Positions 1 through 10,524 of a stretch of 64,000 bases of DNA are shown here, piece by piece. This stretch comes from Zychaea mexicana (taxonomy: Eukaryota > Mucoromycota > Mucoromycetes > Mucorales > Lichtheimiaceae), in assembly GCF_025766255.1 (NCBI RefSeq), contig NW_026516702.1, positions 248,001 to 312,000 on the forward strand. The letters run 5' to 3'. A program made the position numbers and the translations under genes. The notes under the pieces were generated by a model. The model was not told the DNA's origin. It saw only the letters and a program-made list of their open reading frames with translations, and made no database searches. Each line of letters starts with the position of its first letter. Position 1 is the first letter of the stretch.

Positions 1-1629
1 ATTACCACCAATACCTCTTCATTTAACGATAACTCCATGTTTGCGTCGCTCCTTAATCCTTCTTCCAACACCTCTACTCAGTACCAGCAGCAGCAGCAAG
101 CAGCACCTCCACCACCACCGCCAACAACCCAAAAAGTGCTAGATTCCGATGTATCAGACGACGATGAGGACGATAAAAAGGACTCTAGTGAAGACGAAGA
201 GGGCGAGAAAGACATGCGCATGACAAAAGGAATGCAGCCAATTATGGCACGACGAGGCCAGGATCATCGCCTGAATGTGGAGCGCAAAGTCAACAACTGG
301 GCAACCCGTGTGGATCCAGAAGCAGAGTTGATCGAAATTAATGAAAACATGATTGAGCGTATGAAGGATCGACACAGACACCAATATCGTGTGGCTGCTA
401 TGCGGCAACAGCAGCAACAGCAACAGATGATGTACAATGTATCTTCTCCACCCATGCAGCCAGCCATGTATTCTCCCGGTGGCGGTTTGGGCGATCCCAT
501 GATGTACCCTCCACAGCCTCACCCTACTGCTATGGATCCGATGATGTATAATCCTCAGATGGATCCGATGATGTATAATCCTCAGATGGATCCGATGATG
601 TATAACGGTGCCAACGGCACTAATGGTATGATTCCCCCAGCAGTACCACCAACTGGTATGCCACCTGTTCCGCTACCTCCACCTGCTCTCGCACAACAGC
701 AAACTCCACAGTCTTCTGGGAGTTCTTCTGCGTCCCGACCACCACGTCGCTCAGAACCGACATCGCCAGTCCTTACTGCATCTACTGCTAGCTCAGTTTC
801 TTCTTCGGATGGAGAGCCTGTGCCAACGTCGTCTGCACCAATTTCCAAAAAGAAGCACCGACGTCAGAGAAGCACTGGTTCAATTTCATCGGCAGAAAAT
901 GTTGCAGCTGAAGCTGAAGCTCCTCCCGCCGCTACTAAAAAGACATCCAAGAAAAGCAGCAAGAAACAGCAGCAACAGAAAGCCGACTCTGTATCATCCG
1001 GTCATGATGTCTCTTCTGACGAGAAACCTATACAAAAGAAAGTGGAAGCTTTGGAGCACCAGTATCAACAAAAAGTTTCTAACAAAAAGAAACAGGATGA
1101 TGTCGCTGAACGCCAGCAATCTACTCCAAAGAAGAAGCATGCGGCAAAGACTGATACAGTTTCGTCCAGTCATCAGCCGGTAGTGTCTAGCAAGAAGAAG
1201 CATCACGATCAACAGCAACCTACACCGACGGAATCTGTCTCTTCGACTCGTAGTCATCACCAGTACAAAAAGAAACAGCAACAACCTGAGGCTGTTGTTG
1301 CAGCTCACGATCAACTTGTTGGCAAGAAAAAGAAGGAGACCAGTGGCAGCAAACCTGCATCCAAGCCTTCTAGTATTCGACGATCTAGCGTTAGCAGCAT
1401 CAATAGCAGCAGCAGCAGTAGCATCAGCAGCATTGAGCGACCCACCAAGGCCAAGCCAAGAGAAACAGATGCTGACGGAGACGACGAAGGCAGCGACGAC
1501 GGCCATAGCAGCAGCCGCGCTAACAGCGTTCGAAGCAAGAAGCATAACAAAAAGAAAGAGGAGTCGAAGCACCGTAGTCTGCGCCATTCCCGGTCTTTGC
1601 CGAACATCAAGAAGAAAAAGAAGAGGCAG

Positions 1630-1661
<32 letters not shown>

Positions 1662-2130
1662 GCATTACCAGCAGCAGGACGATCAGCAAAGCGTATCGTC
1701 ACCTCTGGTTGTACCACAGCGTAGCTCGTCGACAAATACGGCTCCACAACGACTAAAGCATGCAAAGAGCAACCCAGACATGCAACAACCACAACCTTAC
1801 GCCGGTTACTACTATCCTCAGCATGAACTCCAGCACGAATGGGACCGTATGCAGGCATACCAACGAGAACAACAGTTAAAACAACAGTACGTGCAACACT
1901 TTTATGGCGGTCGCCATAGAGGGGGAGGTCAGCACCACCCACCTTCCATGATGATGATGCCTGGCGGTTCTTCAGCTCACGTGCAAGCACCACAACACAT
2001 GATGCCATCATCACCACAACTCCAACATCAGCAACCTTTTCAACCTCAGCATCAACAGCAACAGCAAGCATACTATCACCAACCTCATCCTCATCCACAT
2101 CCACATCAATCCTACTATCCCATGCGCTAA
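1..2130 (+). CDS. Low-complexity polyQ / Ser-Lys-rich protein, 5'-partial
   Basis: The frame is open from the first base of the window to a TAA at 2128-2130; the first visible ATG is at 37 (697 residues from there), but no upstream stop is seen, so the gene may begin outside the window. The product is strongly biased: an acidic D/E stretch near residues 38-58, a short non-repetitive segment around residues 60-120 (RRGQDHRLNVERKVNNWATR, then charged residues) that is the best candidate for a folded or conserved part, a tandem MDPMMYNPQ repeat encoded at about 535-605, many KKK and SSS runs, and glutamine runs (the longest at about 1627-1665). It looks intrinsically disordered. No catalytic motif, signal peptide or membrane segment is visible. 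It converges on the minus-strand gene at 2369-3073. Function is not recognised. The reading frame is convincing because of its length; the start is uncertain. Confidence 0.75.
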
Positions 2131-2368
2131 TTTGGGTGTATGGCTTATATAACCCTTTTCTTTCCTTGGGGGGGTTATTCTTTACATAATAATAATAATA
2201 ATAATATAAACAGTAATGAAAAAAGAGAATATTTATAAACATAAGAAGGGAAGAAGAAGAAAGAAACACAAGGATATGCTATGTATAAAAGGATGTGTGT
2301 GTATGTCTGTGTTACTCAGAAGGATGGAAGAGGTATACAATATGCAAGGAAATAGAGTGGTGCTTTTA

Positions 2369-3073
2369 TCAAAGCACTTCCCATTCGCCCCCTTCGTCGT
2401 CCACGAAGATGAGCGTCTTCTTGTTTGGATGTTGCCGTCGTTGAGTTACACCGTCGCCGACATCGTCATCCTCCTCGCTACTATTACTACAGCTGCTATC
2501 ACACCAATCCCATTCGGATTGCCGCCGGCGTTTATGCTGCGCGATCACTCGTTTGCGTGCCACGATTTCTATGCCTTTTTTGACCATTATATCGGCTTGT
2601 TCCAACTGCTCAGCTTTTCGTCGTAGTTCTGCGACTGTCCTTCGCAGTTCGTCCACTTGATTGTCATACTCCGCCTTGTCCGATGATGATGATGTTGTTG
2701 ATGTGGATGGTGACGGTGCAGGCTGCTGCTGCTGTTGCTGTTGCTGGCCTTGCTGCACTTCATTTTCTTGTTGTTCTTGCTGTTGCTGGGCTGTTTTAGT
2801 AGTAGTCGATGAAGATGATGAAGATGATGATGATGATGATGCTGCTGCTGTCAACGATGACATGATTTGACGCTGCTGTTCGTCTTTAACCCAAGCTCCA
2901 GGCAATGAAGTATGTGTGGTTTGGACCATGATCCCTTCTGAAGGAAACAAGACAGAGGATACAATCGCCAGTGGCAATGATACTGTGTCCTCCTTTTCGG
3001 ACGACCGTCGTTCGTAGTGATATGCCCCTGGGAGTCGATATTCCATTGTGTCGTTGACCATGGGCCTCACCAT
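2369..3073 (-). CDS. Hypothetical protein with Ser/Gln runs and short coiled coil
   Basis: A 234-residue single-exon frame that starts at the first ATG of the frame (3073) and ends just inside 2369. The N-terminal ~75 residues are of ordinary composition (a YRLPGAYHYERRSSEK segment, then a hydrophobic LAIVSSVLFPSEG segment). The middle is serine, glutamine and threonine runs, then a predicted coiled coil with heptad leucines (VDELRRTVAELRRKAEQLEQ). The C-terminal part is basic (KRVIAQHKRRRQSEWDW), then acidic, ending VDDEGGEWEVL. The 5' flank (about 3110-3180) is a purine-rich tract on the plus strand, so pyrimidine-rich on the coding strand, as in many fungal promoters. No family recognised. 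It could be a chromatin or scaffold protein, but nothing shows this directly. Confidence 0.6.
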   Translation of the reverse strand: MVRPMVNDTMEYRLPGAYHYERRSSEKEDTVSLPLAIVSSVLFPSEGIMVQTTHTSLPGAWVKDEQQRQIMSSLTAAASSSSSSSSSSSTTTKTAQQQQEQQENEVQQGQQQQQQQQPAPSPSTSTTSSSSDKAEYDNQVDELRRTVAELRRKAEQLEQADIMVKKGIEIVARKRVIAQHKRRRQSEWDWCDSSCSNSSEEDDDVGDGVTQRRQHPNKKTLIFVDDEGGEWEVL

Positions 3074-3559
3074 TCAAAATAAGGTTATGGGTGTGTTGTG
3101 CGTGGTGTTTGAAAGGGGAAAAGAAAGGAAGAAAGAGAGAGAAAAGAGAGAGAAGAAAAGGGAGGGAAGGTAAAGCAGGCGTGAGACGGTTCTCTAAAAC
3201 GACTAATGGCAATTTTCAGGAGCTTCAGCTGTACAGGCTTTACAACAAGTTATGTCGCAGCCAGTAGAAATCAATGCCGCAGGCCAATAAAATTGAATGG
3301 CGCTTGGCAGCAAAATTGATGTCACATGTTCCACAATTAAAGTCGTTTGCTTAGAATTCAAATGTCGTATTTTCTGCGAACTCTTGATACAGATGTCACC
3401 TGTTTTTAGAAGCAACAGTACGAATGTTGAATAAAGCTTTCTAATAAAGACCATTTTGAACGTTCTTTTATCACGTTTTGATGATTCGTCGATGAATAAA
3501 TACTTATTGTTATTAGTTACCTGTCGTCGCTACCATATAAGCTTTACAGGCTTTCATTT
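3074..3559. other. Intergenic, promoter side of the 2369-3073 gene
   Basis: Contains the pyrimidine-rich leader (purine-rich on the plus strand) at about 3110-3180. The rest shows no supported gene; a minus-strand frame at 3203-3454 has no recognisable motif. Confidence 0.4.
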
Positions 3560-4566
3560 TCTACGACACTTGTCTAAATATCTTCGTAAATGAGAAACGA
3601 ATCAATAAGATCTGTTGGTTTTACATATTACATGCTTCAGGAATTTTTGTCGATAAGGTCCCCTGTTGTGAGAATCATTGGCGTTTGATCTTGCTCTTTG
3701 CAACAGACTAATATTGTTCTACAGTATTGGGTTAAGCTCAGCAGGAGAATATGGAGAATGATATGCACATCGATACCCACGATACTCGACATATTTTGCA
3801 ATATCATTGGAAATGTGTATTAAGGCGTTGTCGCAATCAAATAATATGTTACTCTTTCATTATTTTTATCCATTTCTTCTAATGTTTCCTTTAAAATGCT
3901 GATGTAGTCACCTGCTGTAGCAGTGCCAGTGCTCAAAAATACAGATTCTTGACCAGCCTTTTCTGCTTACTAGGACTAGATATTCTCACACTAACTTCGA
4001 CTCCCAAGACCATGGTGTTGGTGGTGGTTTTTTGCTCTTGTAGTTAGGTACAGTAGTTACAGTAGCAGGAGCACCCACCTGTGACAAACCTCTTGTACGT
4101 TTCATATTTATATGGAATGGTTATTCATCAAGAAATACAAGAAGTCTATATCTGTTTCTTCCCATTCTCGAACACAATCATGTGTTCATTAATTTTATCT
4201 GAACTATTTCTTTCAACAGAGTGGAACTCTGCTTTTAGCAATGAAAAGGTGCATTCTGTCCTCATAAAATTACCATTGTGCTACGGGAGACTTTTAGATC
4301 ACTATGCCTAAAACTCATTCATTACGTGCTCAGTTATATCCACAACTGTAGCAGAGGGGGGGTAGAATCAACGTACTTATGACTGCCATTGTGTGTACCT
4401 CATTAAGAATACATTTACGGCTTTGTATCTTACCATCAAAGATGGAATTAACTATTATGATGATGACTGCAAAGATAGAAATAATTGACATGATCCAAGA
4501 AGCACGACAGTAACATGAGCAAACGAAATATTGTCTCGTAGTAGAACTGGAAGAAAATAATATGAT
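3560..4566 (-). pseudogene. Decayed Tc1/IS630-type (DDE_3) transposase, copy A
   Basis: Read on the minus strand, scattered frames give the successive landmarks of a Tc1/mariner-like DDE transposase. These are a first catalytic-Asp region (VFLDE, then FHIN-like and KRTRGLSQVGAPATV), a middle region resembling ISILKETLEEMDKN near 3870-3890, the SPAELNPI signature (third catalytic region) near 3720-3740, and a C-terminal SKIKRQ-like helix near 3680. Several stops and frameshifts separate them, so it cannot be functional. The segment about 3930-4566 is repeated in inverted orientation at 9712-10390. The pogo/Tigger element begins immediately after the 5' end of this remnant. Family assignment rests on the order of motifs; exact ends are uncertain. 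Confidence 0.65.
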
Positions 4567-4567
4567 A

Positions 4568-4591
4568 GTGGACCCCCTTTAATGTCAACCC
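4568..4591 (+). repeat. Left terminal inverted repeat of Tigger-type element
   Basis: 24 bp starting GTGGACCCCC; identical to the reverse complement of 6676-6699. A further imperfect copy of its inner part (CCCCTTTAATGTCAA) follows within 20 bp. Confidence 0.85.
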
Positions 4592-4740
4592 CTTTAATGT
4601 CAAACCCCGATATGGCCAACCTTTTTCTGAGAACCTCAAATTTTAGCAGAGATAAATTTCAACTTCTACATAAGGTCAATGTCAACACCTTAGCCAGGGT
4701 TGACTTCTTATTGAGGTCAAACATATCTAATAAAAAAAAA

Positions 4741-6503
4741 TTATTCTGTCGTTGGTTGAAAATATCTTGTCAGAGATGATTGCGTAGCATACATTGCCTT
4801 TTGATATCTATTTCGAATTATTTGGATTTGAGGTATGGCATGTACTACTGCGTCATGGAGTTCCTCCTCCCTATCCAAAATTTCAAGAAAAGTATTGATA
4901 CATTCAGATTTCTCTTTAGCCGTCAATTCCTTTTCTTCCTCCTCTTCAACAACAACCTCTTCTACACTTGTTTCAGCAACAGCTGTCACCTCCTCAACGA
5001 TTTCTTGTTCTGTAAGTGATGCAAGGTATACGTCGCGCTCATACTCAGGATCAAGGTTGACATCAGGACATTGATCACGGTTGACAGCTCCGGTAGAGGT
5101 AAGCTGTTGAACTTGAGCCTCCGACTCCCATCTGTCTGTCTCCTCTGCTTGGGCAACTTCAGTAGCAGCAAGACTATCTCCTTCTCCTGGATACTTGAAG
5201 ATCGTAGCTTGGAAACAGTTTTGGATTGTTTCGGCGGTTACTGCCGTCCATGCCGCTTGAATCCACCTCATCGCTTGTAGTTGATTGATAATGAAAACTT
5301 TCTCAGCGGGGCCCACGACTTGACCATTCCCGTATTGGATCATTCCAATGGAACGATACGCCTTTTCCAGCTGTCGTCGTTTGTACTGTGCCTTAAAGGA
5401 CCGAATAATCCCCCCATCGAGAGGTTGGATCATGGATGTCGTGTTGGGAGGCAAGAACAAAAGCTCAACGTTGACAGGTTCATAATCGACATAATGTCCA
5501 GAAAAGTTGTCTAGTAGCAAGATCACTTTTCTCTTCCTGGCACCCATGGCTCGATCGAATTTTCTCAGAATCTCTCGGAAACACTTTCTAGTCATCCAAG
5601 CCTTCTGATTGACGAAGTTTTGCTTGAAGCCATGAAAGGCAGCATCCTTGCGTTTTTTATCAACCTTGACCGAGTCTGGACATACAGCATGACCAATGAT
5701 AATGGGATCAACCCATTTATCACTACCATCTGCATTGCAAAGAAGCGCGACTGAGAGTCTTGTCTTGTCTTGTTTTCTGCCGCTGAACCCTTGAGTCCCA
5801 ATTGTTGTCTTCGGCTCCAAGCGATAAAACAAGCTGGTTTCATCAAGATTATAGATATCTTGTTTCTCGTATCGTTCAAGCTTGGCACGGATAGTATCCC
5901 TCTGTGCTTCAAGGGCATCAAGGTCTGCTGATTGCGCTTCTCCATGGATGCTATGTGCACTTAGCCCATATCTCCTTGAGAATCGGTCCGCCCAGCCATT
6001 TGATGCCTTGAATGCTTGAATTCCAATCAATTCTGCAAAGTTCCGGGCCTTCGTTTGAATCAGGTCCCAGGTTATCTGGATTTTATTTTTTTGTGCACAG
6101 TTAATCCAAAGCAACACTGCTTCTTCAACTTGCTATATACAGAACATCATTTCAGATGGACGAAGAGAAACAATAGCTGTCAGTACAGTTCAATCAAACA
6201 TATATTACTACTGCTATATATATACTATATACTCATACTTACAGGATATTGTCCTTTTCTATTGCGCATCCTTTTGGCGTCCCTTTCGTCACCAGGAGCT
6301 TCAGTGGATTTTCGCTTGATAAGTTTGGAGATAGTGCTCTTGCTAGGGACCTTACTCAAGCGAAACTCCTTTTTGGCATACTCTGCCGCCATCTGCAGTG
6401 TATTGCCCTTCTTCGAGCTCTTGTAAGCGACAATCAGATCGCGTTGCTCGTTAGTGAAGGAGACGTACTCACGTAGTGTGGTAGTTGAAGTAGAGCTAGA
6501 CAT
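4741..6503 (-). CDS. pogo/Tigger (CENP-B-like) DDE transposase, two exons
   Basis: Exon 1 is 6503-6243 (87 codons, ATG at 6503), with donor GTAAGT. Exon 2 begins after the AG at 6134-6133 and runs 6132-4741, phase 0, so the joined protein is about 550 residues with no internal stop. The N-terminal 85 residues (FTNEQRDLIVAYKSSKKGN, then QMAAEYAKKEF and STISKLIKR) look like the first helix-turn-helix of CENP-B/pogo DNA-binding regions. Start of exon 2 (QVEEAVLLWINCAQ, then FKASNGWADRFSRRYGL) fits the second, CENP-B-type HTH. The catalytic core shows all three acidic positions: D in IYNLDETSLFYR, D in ILLLDNFSGHY, and D in MIQPLDGGIIRSFK (a DDD-type triad). The tail is acidic. In this superfamily the enzyme cuts and pastes its own element at TA sites. 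It lies inside matching inverted repeats, so it is probably the element's own transposase and could still be functional. Confidence 0.85.
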
Positions 6504-6675
6504 TTTGACAACATTTCAATCTTCCAGAAGTTATTCTTTATATACAGTACGGTACTACAGTGTGTCGGGGTGCGCTGGTTCAATACTTTTATTATACGGT
6601 TAAACTTTGTTCCTAAATAGTCCACCCCCTTTAACGTCAACCCCCGTTAGCGTCAACACTTTCAGCTGTACTTGA

Positions 6676-6699
6676 GGGTTGACATTAAAGGGGGTCCAC
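6676..6699 (-). repeat. Right terminal inverted repeat of Tigger-type element
   Basis: 24 bp ending GGGGGTCCAC; exact reverse complement of 4568-4591. Just inside, at about 6620-6658, lie subterminal repeats with CCCCCTTTAACGTCAA-like sequence. Confidence 0.85.
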
Positions 6700-6702
6700 T
6701 GT

Positions 6703-7199
6703 ACTGTGGCACAATACTTCGATTGCAATTTGCAATGTTGCTGAATATCAAACCACCTCCTTGTTTGCTGGTGTTGTATTTACTGATGGTGAACGTCGTG
6801 TAAGGGTGGCAGGTGTGATTCCTTGTTATTGGTCCTGATGCTCTTGCTGTAGAATATGCATGCATATCATTAAATTTTGTATGCAGCTGCCGTAAACCAT
6901 GCAGTGCAATTCCAGACGACGTCGCCTTCCCACCCAAGATCGAGTAAGCTTCATTGATTGAATCAAGGTCGAAAAAAATCTTGCGCCCAACAAATCTCTC
7001 ATCTCTTCCAGTTGGAAGTTTGACGTAATGGCACCAACAGAAACAGAATCGGGAATGTCTGAGCGTATACACGATGTTACGAGGACATTTGATACCTAAG
7101 TATCAATTAATAGCTTTTACCATCCTTGGTTGTGATTGTTGTTGGCCATACATCTCAATGGATAGTTTGAATAATTAGAGGTGGCAAGGACATTTCATT
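6703..7199. other. Intergenic flank right of Tigger-type element
   Basis: Minus-strand frames across 6662-7072 look weakly coding (FVGRKIFFDLDSINEAYSIL and further on) but overlap the transposon end, lack a start context and match no family I recognise. Treated as unannotated flank. Confidence 0.3.
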
Positions 7200-8450
7200 A
7201 TCATTTCCTTTAATAAACTAAACAACTTGCAAAATACATTAACTATAGTGCTTATCTATTTCTAATTATCTTTTATAAAAACCAATTGTAAATAAATCAT
7301 TTCTTGTTTACAAAAATTCAAATTATTGTTTATATACTGTAAAATTGAAGTTTTTATTATGTATAAAGAGAAATATCATATTAATATAGTTATGTAGCTA
7401 TTCAAAGTTTTGTACATGAACTAGTTATATATCATAATAAAAACAAAATTATAGAAGAAAATGAATATTATATAAAATGAAAAATTGATTTTAAAAGTAA
7501 TAGAAATATAAATAAAGAGAAGTATAATGAAATTGAATTTTCATCATCTACATAACTTCAAACTTATGGATTTTCACGGAAGAAAAGTTGCAAGTAAGGT
7601 ATCCATAAGTTTAAAAGTTATGGATTTTCTTATGGATTATAGTATATCCACAAGAAAATCCATTACTTCAAACTTATGGATACCTCCCTACGAGCGCAGT
7701 GAGTATAACCTAATTTGTTAATAATATATTTTTTATTTTCTTGATAATTTAATATACTCAATTTCTGTTCTATGTTCAAATCTATCATATATAATAGGCC
7801 AATTCAATTCAAAAAAATATCTAATAATTAGTAATAATAATTATCATTTCATCTATAATAAGTGGTGTATAATCCATTGTATTATCTATTTTTATTTATT
7901 ATATAAAATCTGATTTTGATATCTAAAAATAACCAATTTTATAAACATTGTGTCATTGTACATTCTACTATCTTGGGCCTTTCATATACTGTACTTTGAC
8001 CCTATTCATGATAACACCTTCAGAACTTCCAGTGTTGTGAATAATTCCACCAGCAAGGATTGTGGCCATAAATGACTGCATATTTTCATTGATTAACCAA
8101 TCCCTGAATTCCTGATTCAGTTTTCTTGCTATTATGGGAATTAATCAATAACAATTAAATGTTCATTAAAGTCCAATTTATTAGAACTAAAATAAAAAAT
8201 TAATTTTGTAAAGCTTAAATAAAAGAAGAAATTATTGAAGAGGTTCATAATGGAATGGAGGATAATAAAAGAAATGAAGGTTCTTTTATATCTAATGCTA
8301 GGATAGGAATACTTGGACGACGCATTCTTGATTTTGAAATAAAAAGATATAAAAGATAGACTGGGGTGGTCCATCTTTACATGTAGGATTAATTGAATAT
8401 AACAACTTTAGTTGTTAAAATTTAAAATCCTGCATTAATCAATAAAACAT
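7200..8450. other. Very AT-rich stretch with coding-like scraps
   Basis: Base composition drops sharply to A/T-dominated sequence from about 7200 to 7980 and again 8130-8450, unlike the flanks. It contains a strong hairpin at 7598-7684 followed by a CGAGCGCAGTGAG motif. Two short coding-like fragments are visible: a minus-strand frame at about 8127-7977 (NQEFRDWLINENMQSFMAT, then LAGGIIHNTG) with an AG acceptor-like start, and a plus-strand frame at about 8227-8362 (EEIIEEVHNGMEDNKRNEG). Neither is recognised. It may be decayed transposon, AT-rich intergenic DNA, or transferred organellar DNA; none of these is proved. Confidence 0.4.
7598..7684. repeat. Near-perfect inverted repeat (hairpin)
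   Basis: Arms 7598-7635 (GGTATCCATAAGTTT...) and 7648-7684 (...AAACTTATGGATACC) are reverse complements over about 37 bp with only a few mismatches and a 12-nt loop. A third partial copy of one arm (ACTTCAAACTTATGGATTTTC type) lies just upstream, around 7552-7575. Confidence 0.8.
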
Positions 8451-8451
8451 A

Positions 8452-8601
8452 ATGTCGTTGTTAGAGCAACTTGGTATAGGGAGACACAGTAACAAGCTCC
8501 ATAATCCCGTTTTCAATAGATGGGCTACAGCTCAAACACAAAGATTGGGATTGATCGTCATTCAATCCGCGTTGGTCGGGTATATTATGGCTGGGTTATA
8601 G
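8452..8601 (+). CDS. Putative 49-residue single-membrane-span protein
   Basis: ATG at 8452, stop TAG at 8599-8601. The peptide begins MSLLEQLGIGRHSNKLHNPV and ends with an uncharged hydrophobic segment (LGLIVIQSALVGYIMAGL) that could span a membrane once. Length and layout resemble small accessory subunits of mitochondrial respiratory or ATP synthase complexes, but I recognise no specific family, and upstream exons cannot be excluded. Codons are less AT-biased than the surrounding AT-rich DNA, which favours a real coding region over chance. Confidence 0.4.
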   Translation: MSLLEQLGIGRHSNKLHNPVFNRWATAQTQRLGLIVIQSALVGYIMAGL

Positions 8602-8748
8602 TAGTGTTGTTTTCTTGCTGCAATCAGTTGAAGATTGTCGAGTGTGCCAGGATGGTTTCTTTGCTTGTGTGTTGATTTCGGATAGAGAACAGTTTGCAGT
8701 GAATATGAATCCATTTAAAATAAGAGTTCTTTTCTTTTCTTGTCGGTG

Positions 8749-9408
8749 CTACCCTGTTGTAGACACGCATCTAACACTGTTTCGCACGTCGCACGTCCTT
8801 TTGTTGTTTGGTCTTGTCATGGAAAGCGCAGGTCTGACGGTGGGAATTGTGGTTGTGTCGTTGGACGGATCTTGATTTTCTTTATCATTATCAACAAGAA
8901 AAGAGTAATTATTTAAACAAGCACACGCGCGTGTTATGTCTATACCAATTTTACCTTGCTGCTGCAGATTCTTTTGCACGTTCTCTACGTGTTCTCTAAG
9001 CTGATCAAGATTATCCACAAAAAGTGCACTGCAACACGGACATTTGTATATGACTCCTTCGATGGCTGACTCTTTATCTGTAATCTCGTAGCCTTCAATT
9101 CTATGATGTGGATTCCCTTTGAATACTTTTGGAAGCGTGTATACGTGCGAATCGGTGTAATGTCTATAAAGAACATTTCCTCTTGAAAACTTTAGATGTG
9201 GGCATATATGGCAATCAAGTTTGAGGTGGTGACACGGTGCAAGGAGAAGATTTTTGTGTAAAGAAGAGAATGTTGGACTCTGTGCACCTTTTCAATTGCA
9301 GGAACGCGAATTCAACCCTCTTGTATTTGATATATTTGTTCATGCTGTCCTTTCTCACAACCTTAGCAGAATCACACGTGTGGTCTTTAAATTGAGATTA
9401 TCAGACAT
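8749..9408 (-). CDS. C2H2 zinc-finger protein, probably two exons (or remnant)
   Basis: The clear coding part is a minus-strand frame open from 9291 to a stop at the 8749 end (about 180 residues). It contains a C2H2 finger (CHICPHLKFSRGNVLYRHYT then DSH: C-x2-C-x12-H-x5-H type) and a second, incomplete finger-like unit (YKCPCCSALFVDNLDQLREH, with one clear His). It ends in a serine/threonine/asparagine-rich tail with a DNDKENQDPSND segment. This frame has no ATG before its fingers, so an upstream exon is needed. A short frame starting ATG at 9408 (MSDNLNLKTTR) followed by GT dinucleotides, with an AG just before 9291, could supply it, but the donor is poor and the splice phase ambiguous. C2H2 fingers usually bind DNA, hence a possible regulator. 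It may instead be a decayed gene. Confidence 0.5.
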
Positions 9409-9711
9409 GATAGACTGGTGTCCGCCTAAGAAAAGTAAAAAATTGGCTTTCTTTGTCTCGATCCCACGATATCATCGTCTTTCTTATACTTTTTTTAAAT
9501 CGTACGAAATGCCCTAACACCAACGTTTATTCTGTTTGAGTCTGGATCCGACTTGACGAAGTCTGTGGTGCGCTGCGTGTTGTGGAAGCTCGGATAAAAC
9601 ACGAAAAATCAATGTCGGTCGCTGATTATGTGTCCATAGCAACATGATTTAGTGCAAGTGTTCTCCAACAACTACTATTTTCGAAACTCGCCTCATCGGC
9701 TTGAATATACA

Positions 9712-10390
9712 AGATATCATATTATTTTCTTCCAGTTCTACTACGAGACAATATTTCGTTTGCTCATGTTACTGTCGTGCTTCTTGGATCATGTCAATTA
9801 TTTCTATCTTTGCAGTCATCATCATAATAGTTAATTCCATCTTTGATGGTAAGATACTAAGCCGTAAATGTATTCTTAATGAGGTACACACAATGGCAGT
9901 CATAAGTACGTTGATTCTACCCCCCCCTCTGCTACAGTTGTGGATATAACTGAGCACGTAGTGAGTGAGTTTTAGGCATAGTAACTTAAAAGTGTCCCGT
10001 AGCACACTGGTAATTTTATGAGGACAGAATGCATCTTTTCATTGATAAAAGCAGAGTTCCACTCTGTTGAAAGAAATAGTTCAGATAAAATTAATGAACA
10101 TCATGATTGTGTTCGAGAATGGGAAGAAACAGATATAGACTTCTTGTATTTCTTGATGAATAACCATTCCATATAAATATGAAACGTACAAGAGGTTTGT
10201 CACAGGTGGGTGCTCCTGCTACTGTAACTACTGTACCTAACTACAAGAGCATAAAACCACCACGGTATTGGGAGCCATCTCTGCTTCATGATTAATCAAA
10301 GTTAGTGTGAGACTACGTAGCTCTAGTAAGAAGGGGAAGGCTGCTCAAGAGTCTCCAATTTCGAGCACTAGAACTGCGATATTACTTGTT
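9712..10390 (+). pseudogene. Decayed Tc1/IS630-type transposase, copy B (inverted relative to copy A)
   Basis: The reverse complement of about 3930-4566 recurs here with high similarity, including the VFLDE-like first catalytic region and KRTRGLSQVGAPATV. It is truncated after about 10385, where similarity to copy A ends before the second and third catalytic regions. Stops occur throughout. Together with copy A it forms a large inverted repeat enclosing about 5.1 kb with the Tigger-type element, the AT-rich stretch and the zinc-finger gene. Confidence 0.65.
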
Positions 10391-10524
10391 GGAAACTCTG
10401 TATGTAATTTACGCACTTCCAGCACACTCACCACACCCCCATGAAAACATCAGATGCTCGATCACAAATTGAGTAAAATGTACATGAATTTTGTTTTGAT
10501 TTATTTCATTTGAAATAATGCAGG

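Larger units (their letters stand above)
4567..6702 (-). mobile_element. pogo/Tigger-type DNA transposon, apparently intact
   Basis: An element of about 2.1 kb bounded by 24-bp perfectly matching terminal inverted repeats (left 4568-4591, right 6676-6699; left end reads GTGGACCCCCTTTAATGTC). Each end also has a subterminal degenerate copy of CCCCTTTAA(T/C)GTCAA. A TA dinucleotide lies next to or within 2-3 bases of both ends, consistent with the TA target duplication of the Tc1-mariner-pogo superfamily, but the outermost bases differ and the exact ends are not certain. It carries one two-exon transposase gene on the minus strand. It abuts the decayed Tc1-like remnant at 3560-4566 on its left, as expected for nested insertion. 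Confidence 0.8.

Noticed and set aside
994..1689. Minus-strand Leu-rich frame opposite the polyQ gene
   Set aside because: Composition is explained by the reverse complement of CAG and AAG repeats; the plus-strand frame is longer and has better structure.
6662..7072. 136-residue minus-strand frame at the right end of the Tigger element
   Set aside because: Overlaps the transposon's inverted repeat, has no family match I can name, and alternative frames look equally plausible.
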